64,000 nucleotides of DNA from the NCBI GenBank assembly GCA_944380605.1, contig CALWIA010000006.1, forward strand, positions 1 to 64,000, written 5' to 3'. The notes beneath the pieces were generated by a model, which was not told where the DNA came from, searched no databases, and saw nothing but the letters and a program-made list of their open reading frames with translations. Origin of the DNA: an uncultured Lachnospiraceae bacterium. GTDB taxonomy: Bacteria > Bacillota > Clostridia > Lachnospirales > Lachnospiraceae. Positions 54,801 through 62,860 of this stretch are shown one piece after another; the first letter of the stretch is position 1, and each line of letters starts with the position of its first letter. A program made the position numbers and the translations under genes.

Positions 54801-56613
54801 CTGGAGACACCGGCGTCAGCTGCCCGAACTCGTCGGTTTCCACCACCGATGGATAGCTGCTTTCATACCGGATGCGCCGGTTGTCCGCATTGGCCGGCAC
54901 CGCCGACGCCGAAGCAAAATAAGCCTGCGTCCCGTCTCCGGAAAGCGGCAGAATCAGCGGTTCCTGCTCCATGAAAATTCCGGTAACAAATACCGGCGGG
55001 TTTTCCCACACATCTTCCGAAACCGAAGGGCCGGGGTGCTCCTCTTCATACATCAGCCGGACGGAATCAAACACCGATCGCCCGGTGGTGATCAGCGCCT
55101 CGTAGGCCTTTGCCAGTTCCTTAAAGGAATAACTTCCCTCCCTGGGAACGTAGCGGCTGCCGTATACGCCCCGTTTGAAAAATTCCAGCAGCTTGTTTCC
55201 GATCTTGCTGATCCAGGCGTCGTCCATAACCGTTTCCGCATAGGAAACCGCCAGCTCCATGCCGTATTCATAGGTGTCGTACAGCATGTACGCACCGGTG
55301 TTCAACGTCACCGCCTGCGCGTAGCTGCCGTCATAGGCATTGATCATATACCCCAGACCGGCCCGCACCGCGTCCTCCACGGCGATCTGCGCGTCCAGCA
55401 GCCGGGCCAGGCCCGCGATTTCCCCGGACTGGAACAGCATGTCGGTCAGAATTGCCGTGCCTCCCATCAGCAGGCCGGCGGCTCCGGCCCACTGCTGCAC
55501 CAGGTTCAGCAGAATGTCCGTGACGATCTGCATGGACGTTCCATACTGCAGTTCGGCGGCCAGACGGGCCACATCCCCGCTGCTGACGGCCAGAATGCCG
55601 TCGGATACAGACCGGATGGCCGCCATAAGCGACGGGTCATTGGTCTGGCGGTACATCAGTTCCAGAAATTCCAGGGTGCCTTCCCGGTGTTCCGACAGCG
55701 CCATGTACATGGCCATCTTTTCTGTATATTCCAGCATGTTCTGGGTGGTAGAAAGCAGCAGGTTGACGCAGAGGCCGATGCCGGAAGCGGTTTCCGAAGA
55801 AAAGGCCGCCCCCGCGCCGGAAGCCGCGGACCCGCCGCTTCCCGACAGCCGGAAACCGCCGGCCGTCTTTTCCACCGCCCGCCGCAGGGTTTTTCCGCTG
55901 GCGTAAGCCGCGTCGTCGATTTTGGAAAGACAGGTTTCCAGCGCCTCCTGATTGGCTCTGCCCCCCAGACCCAAATCTGTCAGAATCTCTTCCAGCGAAC
56001 CGGCCTTCCCCTGTTCCTGCACCACGCCGTACACCGTAGACGCCAGAAAAGCGTTCTGCAGTTCCGCCGGGCTGGCGGCCGCCAGCACCTGGCGCAGCGT
56101 CCCCTCCGAGCCCAGCACATCGGGTCCGTAGTCCAGCGCCATCACCGCGTATTCCAGAATGGTGTCCCGCCAGACGGCGCAGCTTTCCCTGGTCTTTTCC
56201 AGGGTGTCGCCGCTGGCCGCCTGCCGGCACAGGATTTCCAGAAGAATCTGCTTGTAGAGTTCCTGCCGGTTCTCAAAGACCAGGCTGCCCCCATCCGTCA
56301 GAAACAGATAGGCGTCCGCCGATTCCCGGAAGCCGAATTCCTCATCCATGGCCGTGTTGAGCCTGCGGTGCAGCATTTCCAGCGACAGATCGCTTCGGAG
56401 CCGGGGATCCTGAGACAGAAAATCCGCCAGATAGATTTCATATGCGGCGGCGCTTTCCGCTTCCAGCACCGAAGCCGTTCCCGCCGCCAAACCCTCTGCC
56501 GGAACGCTGCCCACAAACAGGCAGGCCGCCAGCAGGGCCGCCCCCAGGCGTCCTGCTGCCGGCCATGTTCTATGTCCGCTTCGCTTTTGTTTTCTTTCTT
56601 TTCCTGCTTTCAT
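51823..56613 (-). CDS. Large BspA-type leucine-rich-repeat surface protein
   Basis: 1596 residues. A long basic Sec signal peptide (hydrophobic LGAALLAACLFVGSV, cleavage near EGLAA) is followed by an unrecognised helical region (~45-520), a bacterial Ig-like domain (~540-640; YPSVVETDEFGQLTPVSPGNAWIIAS), then BspA-like LRR_5 repeats (~690-1130; repeats of SIGERAFAG..., LRELGKEAFSGTALEEGTFP). A beta-rich region, a Glu-rich segment and a C-terminal transmembrane helix (ALVLAVLWILKKLL) with a basic end complete it. No LPXTG motif, so it is membrane-anchored. The start ATG 56613 has only a distant GGGGGA; an upstream TTG is rejected. Likely adhesion or host/matrix contact, with the lipoprotein encoded 16 nt upstream. 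Confidence 0.88.
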   Translation of the reverse strand: MKAGKERKQKRSGHRTWPAAGRLGAALLAACLFVGSVPAEGLAAGTASVLEAESAAAYEIYLADFLSQDPRLRSDLSLEMLHRRLNTAMDEEFGFRESADAYLFLTDGGSLVFENRQELYKQILLEILCRQAASGDTLEKTRESCAVWRDTILEYAVMALDYGPDVLGSEGTLRQVLAAASPAELQNAFLASTVYGVVQEQGKAGSLEEILTDLGLGGRANQEALETCLSKIDDAAYASGKTLRRAVEKTAGGFRLSGSGGSAASGAGAAFSSETASGIGLCVNLLLSTTQNMLEYTEKMAMYMALSEHREGTLEFLELMYRQTNDPSLMAAIRSVSDGILAVSSGDVARLAAELQYGTSMQIVTDILLNLVQQWAGAAGLLMGGTAILTDMLFQSGEIAGLARLLDAQIAVEDAVRAGLGYMINAYDGSYAQAVTLNTGAYMLYDTYEYGMELAVSYAETVMDDAWISKIGNKLLEFFKRGVYGSRYVPREGSYSFKELAKAYEALITTGRSVFDSVRLMYEEEHPGPSVSEDVWENPPVFVTGIFMEQEPLILPLSGDGTQAYFASASAVPANADNRRIRYESSYPSVVETDEFGQLTPVSPGNAWIIASTEEGQFTARRQVIVILGQEAPEPAANLRMEDVPESCYKENEDGVTLLAPLTLQVTWPDDPYEKYADSDPLRYEDLDINSKTSRPAQYLSSSCLVLPAYVNGRPVTELDFKETHQELPEGYQGEPRYWKTYGSLPGDGAGQYALAIPDTVKRIADGCFERCVIAGGIRFGNQVESIGERAFAGAVFSGAAARSAQGYELVTGGGEPIALPGVTGTVLLPESVRTLGESAFEGADFQGSSLVIQADVEEIPVRCFAEAKNLAEASFSGQNLKIIEKEGFYALTSDGDTGVASGESLLLLPDTVESIGERAFASGSESHTAVQALPASLRELGKEAFSGTALEEGTFPAGLEEIPEQAFAGTRFGQGNGTVQLPAGLRTIGEAAFAGAQMDQVQLPDSVEKIRERAFEGCAARTVECFETEAAVPEKGKAERRAFADCVHLISAQLPAGITELGENLYSGCPALQNLAWPAGLQKWNPQRFSGEGGLYITLRGQAGNVKKGKLPDQALQCDPGRSIVYLELPAAFAGQLNLGAFDHLTEAYWNTSYEVSAESRMIGTLFVQGIVDGTEPGEEAEGFEDCIREAAYALDADGNRICLYRRQPDSYIKVSRYCSEDSEAYQIEFPAESQLLTEQSFGDFTTRAVRVNADAETAAALAEADIAVYSWYSESEETRALELEEFLEFEDLYLRQPQCRYYRIGVSLEGEEQFSYPGSYQVIFELPPEWDGSATAVYHIDQSGLITRLEGDFYNDGTTKEFRALSSDIGSFAVAAMTHLSQEVQGSFSEERHQMLEEAHREAGEEPISFPMKGGIVSVVRPAEEEAKEEAAEAGQQEAEEAGTVTVFRPETEVLEIQSTGSGIRLEIGLTDLEGRIPILSRKTEGMETEHEEEDGGLLSFLPGSKKDGEISLTERPGDEKEASGKGTVWYETVLEEPGQYQLRLETERAGVRAWLSEHPALAKAALVLAVLWILKKLLGGGKRKKRANVKRSS

Positions 56614-56629
56614 ATCCGCCGCGGTCCCC

Positions 56630-57613
56630 CTAATTCCGTTCAAAATAGGCCCGGGTAATCAGAATCTCGCAGTTTTCAAAGGCCGCCGCGTCCGGCTGAT
56701 ACAGATCCTCCCCCGCAGCCGCGATTTCCGACGCCGTCATCTGGTCCTTCCCAGTGGGCGCCAGGTATTCCCCGGCATAGACAATGGCCCGCGCATTCCC
56801 GCTTCCGCCGTCATACCGGGGCCGTTCCCCGCCGCTTTCTTCCATAATCACCCCGGCAGGAGGCAGATAATCCGCGGATTCCGTAAAGCCGCCCTCTGTT
56901 CCGCCGTAAATCACCGCGGTCTGGAAACGGATAGGCGTATCCGACCGGTTCCAGGCATAGCCCAGACGTCCGGATCCCGCGTCCGGATCCTTCTCCAGTT
57001 CTACCCAGTCCGACGCGTCCTGCAGCACCGTATCCGAAACCTCCCACCCGGTAATCTGCAGTCCCATGACGTCTTCCGCGCTGTGAATCCAGTTGTAGTA
57101 AAATACGTCGTCCGGGTTTTCCTGCTTGCTGTCCCCGTGGAGAATGGTGTAATCGGGTACGGAAACCAGCTCATAGACCGAGGCATAGGCCGGAACTTCC
57201 CCGCTGGCGTTTGCCATCTGGGGGAATCCGTTCTCGTCGGCAAAGGTGCTTCCCGGCTGGTTCTGGAACCGCCAGCTGAACTGCACGCTGCTGTAGCTGA
57301 CATCCGACTGGTTGTCAATGCGGAAAATCAGCGTGGCCCCGGCGATCCGGTACAGTTCCACCGAAAGACCGCTGCCTTCCTGGTCGGTTCCGCCGGCAAT
57401 GGGAGCCGGCGCCTCTTCTTTCCCGCCTTCGGTTTCCTGTTCCGGTCCTGTCTCCGGTCCGGAAGGTTCTTCCTCCGTCTCCGGTTCCTGTTCCTCTCCC
57501 TGTATCCAGCCGCCTACGGCCTCCCCCAGCCCGTCTGCCTGTCCGGCGATTCCGCATCCGCCCAGCGCGGAGACGGCGCCAAGCAGCACCGCGCAGATCC
57601 AAATTTTTTTCAT
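56630..57613 (-). CDS. Secreted lipoprotein of unknown function
   Basis: 327 residues. The lipobox LGGC gives Cys20 after a short signal peptide. Residues ~35-75 are a Glu/Pro/Gly-rich spacer, then a ~245-residue beta-rich domain (GATLIFRIDNQSDVSYSSVQFSW, TDTPIRFQTAVIYGG-like SDTPIRFQTAVIYGG) resembling no family I can name. The stop lies 16 nt before the leucine-rich-repeat gene, so both are probably co-expressed and displayed together. RBS AAAGGAG is 5 nt from the ATG. Confidence 0.8.
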   Translation of the reverse strand: MKKIWICAVLLGAVSALGGCGIAGQADGLGEAVGGWIQGEEQEPETEEEPSGPETGPEQETEGGKEEAPAPIAGGTDQEGSGLSVELYRIAGATLIFRIDNQSDVSYSSVQFSWRFQNQPGSTFADENGFPQMANASGEVPAYASVYELVSVPDYTILHGDSKQENPDDVFYYNWIHSAEDVMGLQITGWEVSDTVLQDASDWVELEKDPDAGSGRLGYAWNRSDTPIRFQTAVIYGGTEGGFTESADYLPPAGVIMEESGGERPRYDGGSGNARAIVYAGEYLAPTGKDQMTASEIAAAGEDLYQPDAAAFENCEILITRAYFERN

Positions 57614-57646
57614 ACTCTCTCCTTTTCCGGCCCCTGCGGCGCCGGA

Positions 57647-58645
57647 TTATTCCATACTTTCCACCGTAAATTCCAGTTCTGTGGTCCGCGATTCCCCTGG
57701 TTCCAGATATTCCAGGGTTCCATGGTCTTCTTCGTATTTTCTTCCGAATACCAGGCAGTTGGACGGTTCCAGTCCCAGGGCGTAATCCCCGGACACCATG
57801 GACTTCCACTGAATCAGGCGGGGCAGATACCGGCACGCATAGCGTAGGCCTGCCCGGATGCCCAGCCTGGGATTTTCCACCCGCAGCCGCACCCAGCCGC
57901 TTTCATCCGGTTCCGGCTGGTGAAAATACACCCGTTCCGTCCCCCCGTCTTCCGGCTCCTCCAGCCGCAGATAGGTCTCCGGCCCCACCGGCGTTCCCAT
58001 CTCTTCCCGCAGCACGCAGCGGCGGCTGCCGATGTCCAGCCGGCAGTCCGGTTCCAGAAACGGACCGGAAAAATTCCAGTGATACAGCAGAAGAAACGGC
58101 GCGCGGGCATAGCCTTCGTTGCGGAAGCAGTCCCGGATCCGCACCGTCCCGGTTCCATAAACCGTCTCTACCATCCGCTCCAGCGTAACCGACGGTTCAA
58201 ACAATCCCGCCGGCGCCATCCGGCCGCTGATTTCCATGTGATACTGCCCATCCGGGCCGTAAAAGCAGCGGGAAGACACCTGTCTGGCCGGCGTAAACCG
58301 GAAGCTGCCGTGCACCGGCAGCCCCCGGGACCCATCCCCCGGCCCTACGTTGTCCGGGCCGCAGGTAAAACACATGCCGCCCATGACGCTTTTGTCCGAA
58401 AATGCGTTTCTGCCGGCATAGGCGCCGGCGGACAGGCCGTTTTTAGCAAGAAACGACAGATTCACGCCTTTCCAGGACAGCTCCAGAAGATCCAGGCACT
58501 TATCCGTCCCTACGGTAAACTGCAGCGGGCCGTTTTTGACCTGATACGCCGTCAGGCCCTCCGCCGGGCCTTCTTCATAGCGCACCTTCCGGATCCCCGC
58601 CAGCTGTTCCGGATTTCCCACATACGCAAGGGTTTTTCTGTCCAT
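57647..58645 (-). CDS. DUF4432 / aldose 1-epimerase-like protein
   Basis: 332 residues, galactose-mutarotase-like beta-sandwich of the DUF4432 type (FTVGTDKCLDLLELSWKG, HGSFRFTPARQ, LLLYHWNFSGPFLE, LGLEPSNCLVFGRK). The conserved His and Glu at mutarotase-like positions are visible. Coupled to the D-lyxose isomerase-like gene: ATG 58645 is 4 nt after its stop and the RBS AAAGGAC lies in its last codons. Likely epimerises or binds the same sugar. Confidence 0.85.
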   Translation of the reverse strand: MDRKTLAYVGNPEQLAGIRKVRYEEGPAEGLTAYQVKNGPLQFTVGTDKCLDLLELSWKGVNLSFLAKNGLSAGAYAGRNAFSDKSVMGGMCFTCGPDNVGPGDGSRGLPVHGSFRFTPARQVSSRCFYGPDGQYHMEISGRMAPAGLFEPSVTLERMVETVYGTGTVRIRDCFRNEGYARAPFLLLYHWNFSGPFLEPDCRLDIGSRRCVLREEMGTPVGPETYLRLEEPEDGGTERVYFHQPEPDESGWVRLRVENPRLGIRAGLRYACRYLPRLIQWKSMVSGDYALGLEPSNCLVFGRKYEEDHGTLEYLEPGESRTTELEFTVESME

Positions 58646-58649
58646 AGTC

Positions 58650-59336
58650 TCAGTCCTTTGCCGGCGGATACTCGTTGCACAGCAGGCGGTAGGGCGCCTC
58701 GTCCTCTTCAATCGCCGGGAATCTGCCCATGGTTTCATAGAACCGGTTGTCGTTTTCATCGTCGTTGCACATGGACACCTCGCCCAGCAGCACGGCTCCG
58801 CTGCCCGGCTCCACTTCAAAATCGTGGTACATGTTCTGGTATACGGTAATGCTCTCACCCGGCGTCAGACGGATCTGGGTGCCCGCCTTTACCGTATACT
58901 CCCTTCCATCGCAGTGCACCGTCACGTCCGTATCGGCAAACCCGCCCTCCGGCGTGGAATTGTACACCCGGATCAGCACGTTGCCGCCGCCCCGGTTGAT
59001 GATGTCTTCCATCTTGTACCAGTGAAAATGCATGGGAGACGACTGGCCATCCTTGATATACAGCAGTTTTTCCGCATAAGGCTTTTTGTACACATCCGGC
59101 TTCTTGGGGTTGCCGTTGCGCAGGGTAATCAGGGAAAATCCCACCTGGTCAAATTTCCCCAGGCCGTAGTCCGTAATATCCCAGCCCAGCATGTTGTCCC
59201 GCACTTCGTCGTATTCGTGTCCTTTTTCCTGCCACTCCTCCGGCGTAAACCCGCAGAACGGCGGCAGGGCAAATCTGCACTCCTGGATCATGGCTTCCAT
59301 CTCTTTCAGCGCCTTGTTGATTTCTGAACGTTTCAT
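58650..59336 (-). CDS. D-lyxose isomerase-like cupin sugar isomerase
   Basis: 228 residues, single cupin domain. The metal-binding set HFHWYKMEDI (two His, Glu) plus later YHDFE matches the D-lyxose ketol-isomerase family, which interconverts D-lyxose/D-xylulose and often D-mannose/D-fructose. Full length. Middle gene of GNAT - isomerase - DUF4432, all on the minus strand. Confidence 0.88.
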   Translation of the reverse strand: MKRSEINKALKEMEAMIQECRFALPPFCGFTPEEWQEKGHEYDEVRDNMLGWDITDYGLGKFDQVGFSLITLRNGNPKKPDVYKKPYAEKLLYIKDGQSSPMHFHWYKMEDIINRGGGNVLIRVYNSTPEGGFADTDVTVHCDGREYTVKAGTQIRLTPGESITVYQNMYHDFEVEPGSGAVLLGEVSMCNDDENDNRFYETMGRFPAIEEDEAPYRLLCNEYPPAKD

Positions 59337-59354
59337 CTGTCTTCTCCTCCTGTT

Positions 59355-59900
59355 TTATAATGCCTGCGTCTGTTTGCCATCCTTCTGATAAGCCAGACGC
59401 TCGCTTCCATCTTCTACATGGATGATGCCGCAGTACGTAAATCCCAGTTTTTTTAACAGGCTCTGCATCACCGTATTGTTCCGGTGGGTGTCGATGCGCA
59501 GATTGCCGCTCTGCTCCAGCGCCCATTCCAGGCAATACGACGCCGCTCCCTTTACGGTGCCTGCCGAAGCAATGCGGTGCACTACGCCGTAGGGCCGATC
59601 GTTCAGCCAGGTTCCATCTTCGATCACCCGGTAGGTCGCATCCTCGCCCAGCCGGTAGTGAAAGACGGCGGCGATCCGGTCTCCGGCCATGCAGACATAG
59701 CCCAGGCCCTTCTCTATATCGCTCTCCACCATTTCTCGGGTGGGATGGGTGGTTCCCCACTGCGTAGGGTTGCCGTGCTCCGCCATAAAAGTTCTGGCTC
59801 CGGCATAAATCTCCATGATCTCATCCAGCTGTTCCGGACGGCTTCTGCGGATCACAAACGCCTGCGCCGCAGCCGGTTCTCTTTTTTGTGTCTCTTCCAC
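59355..59900 (-). CDS. GNAT-family N-acetyltransferase
   Basis: 181 residues. Acetyl-CoA-binding GNAT fold: N-terminal helices IRRSRPEQLDEIMEIY, central strands, and NTVMQSLLKKLGFTYCGI as motif A/B. The usual Q/RxxGxG/A loop is degenerate (IASAGTVKGAAS). Substrate unknown. First gene of the sugar-isomerase operon. Confidence 0.82.
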   Translation of the reverse strand: MEETQKREPAAAQAFVIRRSRPEQLDEIMEIYAGARTFMAEHGNPTQWGTTHPTREMVESDIEKGLGYVCMAGDRIAAVFHYRLGEDATYRVIEDGTWLNDRPYGVVHRIASAGTVKGAASYCLEWALEQSGNLRIDTHRNNTVMQSLLKKLGFTYCGIIHVEDGSERLAYQKDGKQTQAL

Positions 59901-59996
59901 GAGTCTCCTCCTTGTTCCGCGCAGCCGGACCTGTTTTCTGTCCGTCTGTACCGGTCTCTCCCGGCTTCGCTTACGAAATATTTTACCACATTTCCC

Positions 59997-60026
59997 ATGA
60001 CATGGAAAGTCCTCCTGTGGTACACT
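59997..60026 (+). promoter_or_regulatory. Probable promoter for the 149-residue membrane protein
   Basis: ATGACA (59997-60002), 18-bp spacer, TACACT (60021-60026) preceded by TGG. Confidence 0.5.
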
Positions 60027-60075
60027 GAAGGTAAGAAACCTGTTTTAAAAACCCTGTACGGAAAGGAGCATTCCC

Positions 60076-60525
60076 ATGTCCGACCAGCCAAAAAACGACT
60101 CCCAGACCCCCATGACCGAGGCCCAGTTTGTCCAGATGATGCAGCGGATTGAATCCGCCAACGCGGGCCAGGAACTCTATGCCCGCAAACAGTACCGCAT
60201 GTCCCAGATCACCGCCGCCGCCAGCGTCCTGGTGCTGGCCGTGGTTCTGTACGGGACCGCCGCCCTGCTTCCCCGGGCTTCGGCCACGCTGCAGAACATG
60301 GACGCCGTTATGGAAAATCTGGAAGACATCACTTCCGATCTGGCCCAGTCCGACTTGCAGCAGATGATCGCCGACGTTGACGGCATGGTTTCCTCCAGCG
60401 AAAAAAGCGTCCGGGACGCGCTGGACAAAATCAACCGCATTGACATCGACACCCTGAACCAGGCCATCCAGAACCTCAACGACACCGTGGAACCGCTGGC
60501 CAACTTTTTCGGCCTCTTCCCCTGA
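60076..60525 (+). CDS. Single-pass membrane protein with coiled-coil-like tail
   Basis: 149 residues. N-terminal polar region (1-44), one transmembrane helix (~46-66, ITAAASVLVLAVVLYGTAALL), then an outside or cytoplasmic helical tail of heptad-like character (LQNMDAVMENLEDITSDLAQSDLQQMIADV...). GAAAGGAG lies before the ATG. I recognise no domain; methyl-accepting-type or tether function is only a guess. Confidence 0.72.
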   Translation: MSDQPKNDSQTPMTEAQFVQMMQRIESANAGQELYARKQYRMSQITAAASVLVLAVVLYGTAALLPRASATLQNMDAVMENLEDITSDLAQSDLQQMIADVDGMVSSSEKSVRDALDKINRIDIDTLNQAIQNLNDTVEPLANFFGLFP

Positions 60526-60540
60526 CCTTTTGACAGGGGC

Positions 60541-60569
60541 TTGACAAACCGGGAAAGAAGCTGTATGAT
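60541..60569 (+). promoter_or_regulatory. Promoter of the trpXYZ T-box leader
   Basis: TTGACA (60541-60546), exactly 17 bp, TATGAT (60564-60569). Transcription should start near 60576. Confidence 0.85.
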
Positions 60570-60575
60570 ACAGGA

Positions 60576-60859
60576 AGTTAATGAAACAAGACAAACCGCC
60601 GAGAAAGAGGAGTATGTCCTGCAGGTGAAATCACAGAGAGCCGCGGCTGGTGGAATCGCGGTATGGAACAGCGGACGGAATGGACTTTCGAGGGCAGCCT
60701 GGAACGGGGATTCTCCAAGTATGGGCTGACGGCTTCCGCAGCCGTTATCAGAGCGGCGTATATGTTGGTATACGGCAGAGTGGACTTTTTTTAGTCAATT
60801 TGAGTGGCACCGCGGATTTGATTCGCCTCAAGCATAGAACCTATGCTTGGGGCGTTTTT
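60576..60859 (+). promoter_or_regulatory. T-box riboswitch (tryptophan) upstream of trpXYZ
   Basis: This fills most of the 369-nt gap before trpX. T-box GAGTGGCACCGCGG (60802-60815) precedes a terminator: CGCCTCAAGCATAG (60824-60837) pairs with CTATGCTTGGGGCG (60841-60854), then TTTTT. Stem I elements AGAGAGCCGCGGCTGGTGG are present, and after GGAA comes TGG (60681-60683), the tryptophan codon, as specifier. Uncharged tRNA-Trp should allow read-through into trpXYZ. Confidence 0.93.
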
Positions 60860-60894
60860 GTTTCATAAACCGAATATTTCAAGGAGGAATCGTT

Positions 60895-61950
60895 ATGAAA
60901 AAAGCTATGATGACCCTGATGATGGCGGCGGCCGCCGCCACGCTTTTAGCCGGCTGTTCTTCTTCGGAAGGCGGAAACGCCGCCGGCACCACCGCAGCCG
61001 CTTCGGCAGACACCGCAGCCGGCGCCGCGGAAGGCTCCTATACCATCGGCATCGGCCAGTACGCCGCCCACGGCTCTCTGGACAACTGCCGGGAAGGCTT
61101 TCTGGAAGGTCTGGCGGAGGAAGGCTTTGTGGAAGGCGAAAACCTGACGGTACTCTACGAGAATGCCCAGGCCGACGGTTCCATTGCCAGCCAGATCGCT
61201 ACCAATTTCGCCTCTCAGAAGGTGGACCTGCTCTGCGGCATCGCCACACCCATGGCCCAGAGCGCCTACGGCGTCGGCCGCCGCAATGACATCCCCGTGA
61301 TCTACACCGCCGTTACGGACCCGGTGGCCGCCGAACTGGCAAATGCCGACGGAACGCCGGTAGGCGAAGTCACCGGCACCAGCGACAAGCTGCCGGTAGA
61401 AGAACAACTGGAAATGATCCGCGCCATTCTGCCGGACGCCAAAACCATCGGCATCCTCTACACCACCAGTGAGGTCAATTCCATTTCCACCATTGAGGAG
61501 TACAAGGCCGCCGCGCCGGACTACGGATTTGAAATCGTGGAGACCGGCATCTCCACCACCGCCGACGTGCCCCTGGCCGCCGACGCGCTGCTGGGACAGG
61601 TAGACTGCCTGTCCAACCTGACGGACAACACCGTAGTGGCTTCTCTTCCGGTAATTCTGGACAAGGCCAACGCCCTGGGCATCCCGGTCTTCGGCAGTGA
61701 AATCGAGCAGGTGCGCATCGGCTGCGTAGCGTCTATGGGCCTGGACTACATCGAGCTGGGCCGGCAGACCGGCCGGATGGCCGCCGCCATTTTAAGCGGC
61801 GAGAAAAAAGCCAGCGAAATGAATTATGAAATCATCGAGGAAGCTTCCTTCTACGGCAACACCGCCGCAGCGGAAGCTCTGGGCATCACGCTGCCGGAAG
61901 AACTGACGGCTTCCGCCGCGGAATTGTTTACGGAAATCGCCGCGGAATAA
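60895..61950 (+). CDS. trpX: Tryptophan ABC transporter substrate-binding lipoprotein
   Basis: 351 residues. Lipobox LLAGC (Cys21), a low-complexity Ala/Thr linker (~22-45), then a two-lobed ABC_sub_bind domain (IGIGQYAAHGSLDNCREGFLE, CGIATPMAQSA, IPVIYTAVTDPV, VDCLSNLTDNTVVA). This is the type of binding protein in T-box-controlled TrpXYZ systems. AAGGAGG is 7 nt before ATG 60895; the upstream in-frame ATG lies in the terminator. Specificity follows from the Trp T-box. Confidence 0.92.
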   Translation: MKKAMMTLMMAAAAATLLAGCSSSEGGNAAGTTAAASADTAAGAAEGSYTIGIGQYAAHGSLDNCREGFLEGLAEEGFVEGENLTVLYENAQADGSIASQIATNFASQKVDLLCGIATPMAQSAYGVGRRNDIPVIYTAVTDPVAAELANADGTPVGEVTGTSDKLPVEEQLEMIRAILPDAKTIGILYTTSEVNSISTIEEYKAAAPDYGFEIVETGISTTADVPLAADALLGQVDCLSNLTDNTVVASLPVILDKANALGIPVFGSEIEQVRIGCVASMGLDYIELGRQTGRMAAAILSGEKKASEMNYEIIEEASFYGNTAAAEALGITLPEELTASAAELFTEIAAE

Positions 61951-61960
61951 GGAGGAAATC

Positions 61961-62860
61961 ATGACACAGCTGATCGGTATCCTGGAAGAGGGATTCATAT
62001 ATGCCATAATGGCCCTGGGCGTCTATATCACCTACAAAATTCTGGATTTTCCGGACCTGTCGGTGGACAGCACCTTCCCCATGGGCGCCGCCATCACCGC
62101 TTCCGCCATCCTGGCGGGCATGAATCCGGTGCTTACGCTGTTTCTCTCTTTCGCCGCCGGCGCCCTGGCCGGCTGCGTCACCGGACTGATTCACGTCAAG
62201 CTGAAGGTCCGGGACCTGTTAAGCGGCATCATCGTCATGACCGCCCTCTACTCCATCAACCTGCGGATCGCCGGCGGACGGGCCAACGTCCCCATCTTCA
62301 GCCAGCAGACCATTTTTGAAAATGGTTTTCTGGACGCGCGGATTCCTTCGGCCCTGGCCCCTTACACCATTGTGATCATCCTCTTTCTTATCACCCTGGT
62401 GTGCAAGGTGCTGCTGGATCTGTATCTGAAGACCCGGTCCGGCTACCTGCTGCGGGCAGTAGGCGACAACGAGGTGCTGGTCACTTCCCTGGCCAAGGAC
62501 AAGGGACTGGTAAAGATCGTAGGACTGGCCATCGCCAACGGATTTGCCGCTCTGGCCGGCTGCATTTACTGCCAGCAGAAAGGATTTTTTGAAATTTCCG
62601 TAGGCACCGGCACCATGGTCATCGGCCTGGCCAACGTCATCATCGGCATCCAGCTGCTGAAGCGGTTTTCCTTTATCCGTTCCACCACCGCCGTCATCGT
62701 AGGCTCCATCGTCTACAAGGCCTGCGTGTCCCTGGCCATTACCCACGGCATGACCTTCGGGCTGGAGGCCAATGACTTAAAGCTGATTACCGCCGTCCTG
62801 TTCCTGCTGATTCTGGTGATCAGCAGAGACCGCAGAAAGAAGGTAAAGGCCCATGCTTAA
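61961..62860 (+). CDS. trpY: Tryptophan ABC transporter permease
   Basis: 299 residues, ~8 transmembrane helices, branched-chain-type permease family (BPD_transp_2), as in LivH-like proteins (SVDSTFPMGAAITASAIL, RSGYLLRAVGDNE). Forms the membrane pore. Starts 10 nt after trpX; the stop overlaps trpZ by 8 nt. Confidence 0.92.
   Translation: MTQLIGILEEGFIYAIMALGVYITYKILDFPDLSVDSTFPMGAAITASAILAGMNPVLTLFLSFAAGALAGCVTGLIHVKLKVRDLLSGIIVMTALYSINLRIAGGRANVPIFSQQTIFENGFLDARIPSALAPYTIVIILFLITLVCKVLLDLYLKTRSGYLLRAVGDNEVLVTSLAKDKGLVKIVGLAIANGFAALAGCIYCQQKGFFEISVGTGTMVIGLANVIIGIQLLKRFSFIRSTTAVIVGSIVYKACVSLAITHGMTFGLEANDLKLITAVLFLLILVISRDRRKKVKAHA

Noticed and set aside
51880..56580. The repeated pattern in this region as a DNA tandem repeat or CRISPR array
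   Set aside because: The periodicity is at protein level (leucine-rich repeats); the DNA copies are diverged and there are no conserved repeat-spacer units.
56614..56643. Upstream in-frame TTG as start of the leucine-rich-repeat protein
   Set aside because: It would begin inside the lipoprotein gene without an RBS and place ten extra residues before a good basic signal peptide.
60847..60894. Upstream in-frame ATG for trpX
   Set aside because: It lies in the T-box terminator stem and lacks an RBS; the lipoprotein signal peptide begins properly at 60895.
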